The notes under the pieces were generated by a model. The model was not told where the DNA came from. It worked only from the letters and a program-made list of their open reading frames with translations, and ran no database searches. Shown here in pieces: positions 62,101-64,000 of a stretch of DNA of 64,000 nucleotides. Each line of letters starts with the position of its first letter. The first letter of the stretch is position 1. The position numbers and the translations under genes were made by a program. This DNA comes from Archivesica marissinica. Taxonomy: Eukaryota; Mollusca; Bivalvia; Venerida; Vesicomyidae. Location of the stretch: the NCBI GenBank assembly GCA_014843695.1, contig CM026398.1:44695372-44759371 (forward strand). The letters run 5' to 3'.

Positions 62101-63501
62101 TTAACTTTGTTGCACAAACAACAATTAAGCTGAATCTCTTTTGGGCTCTCTCAATAAACTGGGTTAACTTAACCATCTCGAGTCAATACACACTTCCGAC
62201 AAATCTGCTGATGTTTTCATGGTCAATCTAGAAGCAACTTTCGGTTAACTTCCTGGTCAAATCAATTCAAAGTCAAAATGTCCTTAAATTGGTTGCGGCG
62301 CTAGCTTTCCACTGCACCGTTGGGAAGTCGCAAGGCCAGTAACAGAAATTAACAGTTCAAAGTTATGCTCCAAGACAACAATATGCATGTGTTAAACAAG
62401 ATGTCAATTATTTAAAAAATGCTGTCTAGTTAGGCAGTTGATATGTATGTACATGACACGTGTGTTCTATTGTGGGTACTTATTCAACCGTGCACAATCT
62501 TGCTGTGTTCTCAACTGTATGTTGTTACAACACAATTTATATTGGTGCCAGATCAATTTGCTGCCCGTCGCCTTTCTTATCATTCTTGATTTGAAAGTGA
62601 ATCGGGCACCCACATTGTATTATATAACATTGGAAGCGTAGATATCGTGTTTGTAACACCTTGCCCCAAACTATATTCCACTTTCCAGTTTGTATTCATC
62701 ATCAAACATGTGTCTAATCATTATGAAACTATTTAGCAATGGCCTGCCAACATCATGCGTTTCCATTTCTAAATGAGTAGATCTGCGAGTGTTATCCCAT
62801 CATCCATACCGACACCCACCCCGGCAATCAGTTGTACATATATTAACCGACACCCACCCCGGCAATCAGTTGTACAGATATTATCCCGTCATCCATACCG
62901 ACACCCGCCCCGTCAATCAGTTGTACATATATTATCCATACAGACACCCACCCCCGTCAATCAGTTGTACATATATTATCCCGTCATCCATACAGACACC
63001 CACCCCGTCAATTAGTTGTACATATATTATCCCATCATCCATACCGACACACCCACCCGTCAATTAGTTGTACATATATTATCCCATCATCTATACCGAT
63101 CCCCACCCATCATCCATACAGACACCCACCCTGTCAATCAGTTGTACATATATTATCCCGTCATCCATACCGACACCCACCCCGTCAAATCAGTTGTACA
63201 TATATTATCCAGTCATCCATACCGACACCCACCCCGTCAATCAGTTGTACATATATTATCCAGTCATCCATACCGACACCCACCCCGTCAATCAGTTGTA
63301 CATATATTATCCCGTCATCCATACAGATTCTGATGATCAGACACTACAGTGATATTTATGCTTGCTATGGAGTTGGGCAAAAAAAGATTACACAATGTTT
63401 CTTTTCAGGACTCGAAGATCAAGTTCCCCCTCAATCACAGGATCGAAAGGAAGCTGCACACACCTCGGTTCACCACAAACCGACCACACACTACTTTCTA
63501 A
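53182..63501 (+). CDS. RPL18A: 60S ribosomal protein L18a (eL20), complete five-exon gene
   Basis: Exons 53182-53199, 55137-55316, 56231-56360, 57928-58037 and 63409-63501 (stop TAA 63499-63501). Spliced, they give 176 codons, the usual animal length. The protein starts [19 protein letters not shown], has [61 protein letters not shown] and [10 protein letters not shown], and ends [11 protein letters not shown], all diagnostic for eL20. Its role is structural, on the large subunit near the 5S rRNA/central protuberance side. All introns are GT-AG and phases agree (0, 0, 1, 0). AATAAA is at 63529. Introns 2-4 carry minisatellites and intron 4 carries a snoRNA family. A fragment of intron 1/exon 2 is copied, inverted, at 34184-34345. 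Confidence 0.97.
53688..54327. mobile_element. Terminal-inverted-repeat element in RPL18A intron 1
   Basis: 'tagagtggtggaacctatgc' then 'tcggcgta' at the left is repeated inverted at the right ('tacgccgagcataggttcca' 'ccactcta'). About 640 bp with 28-bp near-perfect ends; TA at the outer edges is possible. The interior has no transposase. Non-autonomous; superfamily unknown. Confidence 0.75.
55137..55316 (+). CDS. RPL18A: RPL18A exon 2
   Basis: Acceptor aatttcag, donor ACAG|GTAATA; 60 codons from [10 protein letters not shown] to GEIVICQQ, phase 0 at both ends. Confidence 0.97.
55815..56162. repeat. 38-bp minisatellite in RPL18A intron 2 (9 copies)
   Basis: Units 'ggaacaatagtttaccgacc' plus 'taccaattccgtcaggtt'; ends about 70 bp before the exon 3 acceptor. 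Confidence 0.92.
56231..56360 (+). CDS. RPL18A: RPL18A exon 3
   Basis: Acceptor cattttag, donor GCT|GTACGT; 43 codons [18 protein letters not shown] to GAVTQC plus one nucleotide of the next Tyr codon. Confidence 0.97.
57225..57830. repeat. 57-bp minisatellite in RPL18A intron 3 (about 10 copies)
   Basis: Units 'acctagactgcacactgatc', 'agatgtgacgtaaatgtcat' and 'gtaatatgtactgcgta', with shorter variants lacking part of the last block. Confidence 0.92.
57928..58037 (+). CDS. RPL18A: RPL18A exon 4
   Basis: Acceptor ttctacag, donor CAC|GTAAGT. Completes Tyr, then 36 codons [12 protein letters not shown] to SNIKQFH. Confidence 0.97.
58139..58266 (+). ncRNA. H/ACA snoRNA-like unit 1 in RPL18A intron 4
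   Basis: Hairpin 1: gcacaat (58141) pairs with attggtgc (58189) with one bulge, an open 5+5 nt pocket (cttgc / tttat), then upper stem tgtgtt with aacaca. The H box aaatca (58198-58203, ANANNA) follows directly. Hairpin 2: gccc with gggc, pocket gtcgc / tgaatct, upper stem ctttc with gaaag. An ACA box follows at 58258-58260 or 58261-58263. The hairpin-hinge-hairpin-tail layout and intronic location in a ribosomal protein gene fit an H/ACA pseudouridylation guide. Target not predicted. Confidence 0.8.
58330..58459 (+). ncRNA. H/ACA snoRNA-like unit 2
   Basis: Same architecture as unit 1: gcataat with attgatgc, pocket cttgc, H box ataaca, hairpin 2 with pocket gtcgc and ctttc/gaaag, ACA at 58454-58456. 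Relative to unit 1 the base stem changes C-G to T-A on both sides, a compensatory pair, while the pockets are unchanged. Confidence 0.8.
59089..59315. mobile_element. TTAA-flanked MITE, copy D
   Basis: TTAA at both ends, ends 'tctcattcaacaccaagtaa' and 'gtggtgttgaaaggg'. Carried in the left copy of the segmental duplication. Confidence 0.85.
59345..59469 (+). ncRNA. H/ACA snoRNA-like unit 3
   Basis: Near-identical to unit 1: gcacaat/attggtgc base stem, H box aaatca, ctttc/gaaag, gccc/gggc, ACA at 59464-59466. Confidence 0.78.
59511..59633 (+). ncRNA. H/ACA snoRNA-like unit 4
   Basis: gcataat/attgatgc base stem, H box ataaca. Hairpin 2 keeps ctttc/gaaag, but its 5' side reads gcctgtcgcc instead of gcccgtcgcc, altering the lower stem or pocket edge. 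ACA at 59628-59630. Confidence 0.7.
59704..59825 (+). ncRNA. H/ACA snoRNA-like unit 5, probably defective
   Basis: Matches unit 2 but lacks about eight bases (gaacactt) of the hairpin 1 upper stem, so the first pocket should not form. Hairpin 2, H box and ACA (59820-59822) persist. Confidence 0.6.
60439..60664. mobile_element. TTAA-flanked MITE, copy E
   Basis: TTAA at both ends, near-identical to copy D and at the equivalent position in the right duplication copy, so the MITE inserted before the duplication. Confidence 0.87.
60694..60880 (+). ncRNA. H/ACA snoRNA-like units 6 and 7, fused
   Basis: Unit 6 (60694-60805) has a complete hairpin 1 and H box aaatca, but its hairpin 2 stops at 'gtgaatctg' without an ACA box. 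It joins 'ctataacaaatgttgcctg', the H box and hairpin 2 of a unit-2-type copy, ending with an ACA at 60874-60876. Looks like an unequal-crossover product. Confidence 0.6.
61135..61487. repeat. 38-bp minisatellite in RPL18A intron 4 (9 copies)
   Basis: Units 'gatcaattatcggttgtagc' plus 'aattggttccaaaatcat'. Confidence 0.9.
61488..62489. other. RPL18A intron 4, mostly unique
   Basis: About 1 kb. The only structure seen is three copies of 'tctgattatgggatatataa' plus 'gcagggttcatataaac' at 61790-61945. Confidence 0.55.
62490..62617 (+). ncRNA. H/ACA snoRNA-like unit 8
   Basis: gcacaat/attggtgc base stem, upper stem tgtgtt with aacaca, H box agatca, hairpin 2 gccc/gggc with pocket gtcgc and ctttc/gaaag, ACA at 62612-62614. 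It diverges in loops but keeps all boxes and both pockets, about 1.6 kb from the other units. Confidence 0.78.
62795..63330. repeat. 51-bp minisatellite in RPL18A intron 4 (about 10 copies)
   Basis: Units 'cagttgtacatatattatcc', 'cgtcatccataccgacaccc', 'accccgtcaat'. It is open in several frames because 51 is divisible by three and the unit has few stops. Ends about 80 bp before the exon 5 acceptor. Confidence 0.92.
63409..63501 (+). CDS. RPL18A: RPL18A exon 5 with stop
   Basis: Acceptor ttcttttcag, 30 codons [20 protein letters not shown] then [10 protein letters not shown], stop TAA. Confidence 0.97.
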   Translation, partial: DSKIKFPLNHRIERKLHTPRFTTNRPHTTF

Positions 63502-63528
63502 ATATGCTCTATTTATATGTGTATGGCA

Positions 63529-63534
63529 AATAAA
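63529..63534 (+). promoter_or_regulatory. RPL18A polyadenylation signal
   Basis: AATAAA 28 bp after the stop codon, giving a short 3' UTR as usual for ribosomal protein mRNAs. Confidence 0.75.
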
Positions 63535-63952
63535 GGCCTTCTGTGGAAGTTGTTTTAATTTCATAACATACCATTACAACCCAAATTATGAGGGGGTCAC
63601 ACGCACGCACGCACACATTTTCAAATTCGTCCCAGTTTGTAAACAGCTGATCAAAAATCTCTTTCCCTCGCCATAACTCGGAATTTTAGTTGATTTCGCA
63701 AATGATAATAATTATACATATAACATGTGCATAAAATGAATTGAAATGAATATGTCCCCATTATATAAGAAATTCATGTTTTACAATGTCGTGGAACCAT
63801 ATGTCCCCTTTATATAAGAAATTCATGTTTTACAATGTCGTGGAACCGTACTCTATCCGTTTCGTACCAATTTCACTTCTATTGGTTTGTCAAGGCTAAT
63901 AATCTGGGTGCAGTACCCCAGATCATTTGCAACTGGGATACAATGTAAAACT

Positions 63953-64000
63953 TAAGGGTGCAACGATACGTATCACGATACAAATATAGAAAATAGTTAA
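63953..64000 (-). mobile_element. hAT element, second copy (truncated by window edge)
   Basis: 'taagggtgcaacgatacgta' followed by 'tcacgatac' and 'atatagaaaatagttaa' is the complement of the right end of the element at 296-1087, so this copy is oriented opposite to it. The preceding 8 bp (gtaaaact) would be its target duplication. Confidence 0.85.

Overview
The window is eukaryotic, AT-rich, intron-rich and very repeat-dense. The gene structures, tRNA-derived SINEs, miniature inverted-repeat elements and the ankyrin/Mab-21 gene family point to an invertebrate, most likely a mollusc and probably a bivalve. That identification is inference; no taxon-specific marker was read.

Left two thirds (about 1-41,218, minus strand): one large gene for a USP4/11/15-type ubiquitin-specific protease, closest to USP15. 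Exon 1 (ATG at 41,218) and 13 further exons were read down to 2,661. Every splice junction that can be tested keeps phase. The C-terminal catalytic half, with the His box, lies beyond the left edge. One or more ubiquitin-like-domain exons are missing and must fall in the 1,000-N gap at 24,674-25,673. The introns hold a series of tandem arrays (units of 63, 34, 41, 46, 29, 18-19, 30, 58, 69, 44 and 59 bp). Three of these arrays look derived from, or continuous with, this gene's own exon/intron boundaries. Intron 1 is a nest of transposons: a broken pogo/Tigger element carrying a nested element with 6-bp target duplications, a TTF-finger element, TTAA MITEs, and an inverted fragment of the neighbouring RPL18A gene.

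Middle (41,219-53,150): a dead non-LTR retrotransposon, several SINEs, and an intact intronless 945-codon gene (48,483-45,646, minus strand). It encodes ankyrin repeats fused to a Mab-21/cGAS-like nucleotidyltransferase with all three metal-binding acids visible, so it is a candidate cyclic-dinucleotide-synthesising innate immune sensor.

Right (53,182-63,501, plus strand): the complete five-exon gene for ribosomal protein eL20 (RPL18A), 176 codons, with a 5' TOP tract and an AATAAA signal. Its last intron contains a family of about eight H/ACA snoRNA-like units, some intact and some degenerate. Part of the family was spread by a roughly 1.37-kb tandem duplication. Human RPL18A also hosts an H/ACA snoRNA. 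At the right edge the terminal inverted repeat of a second copy of the hAT element seen at 296-1,087 begins.
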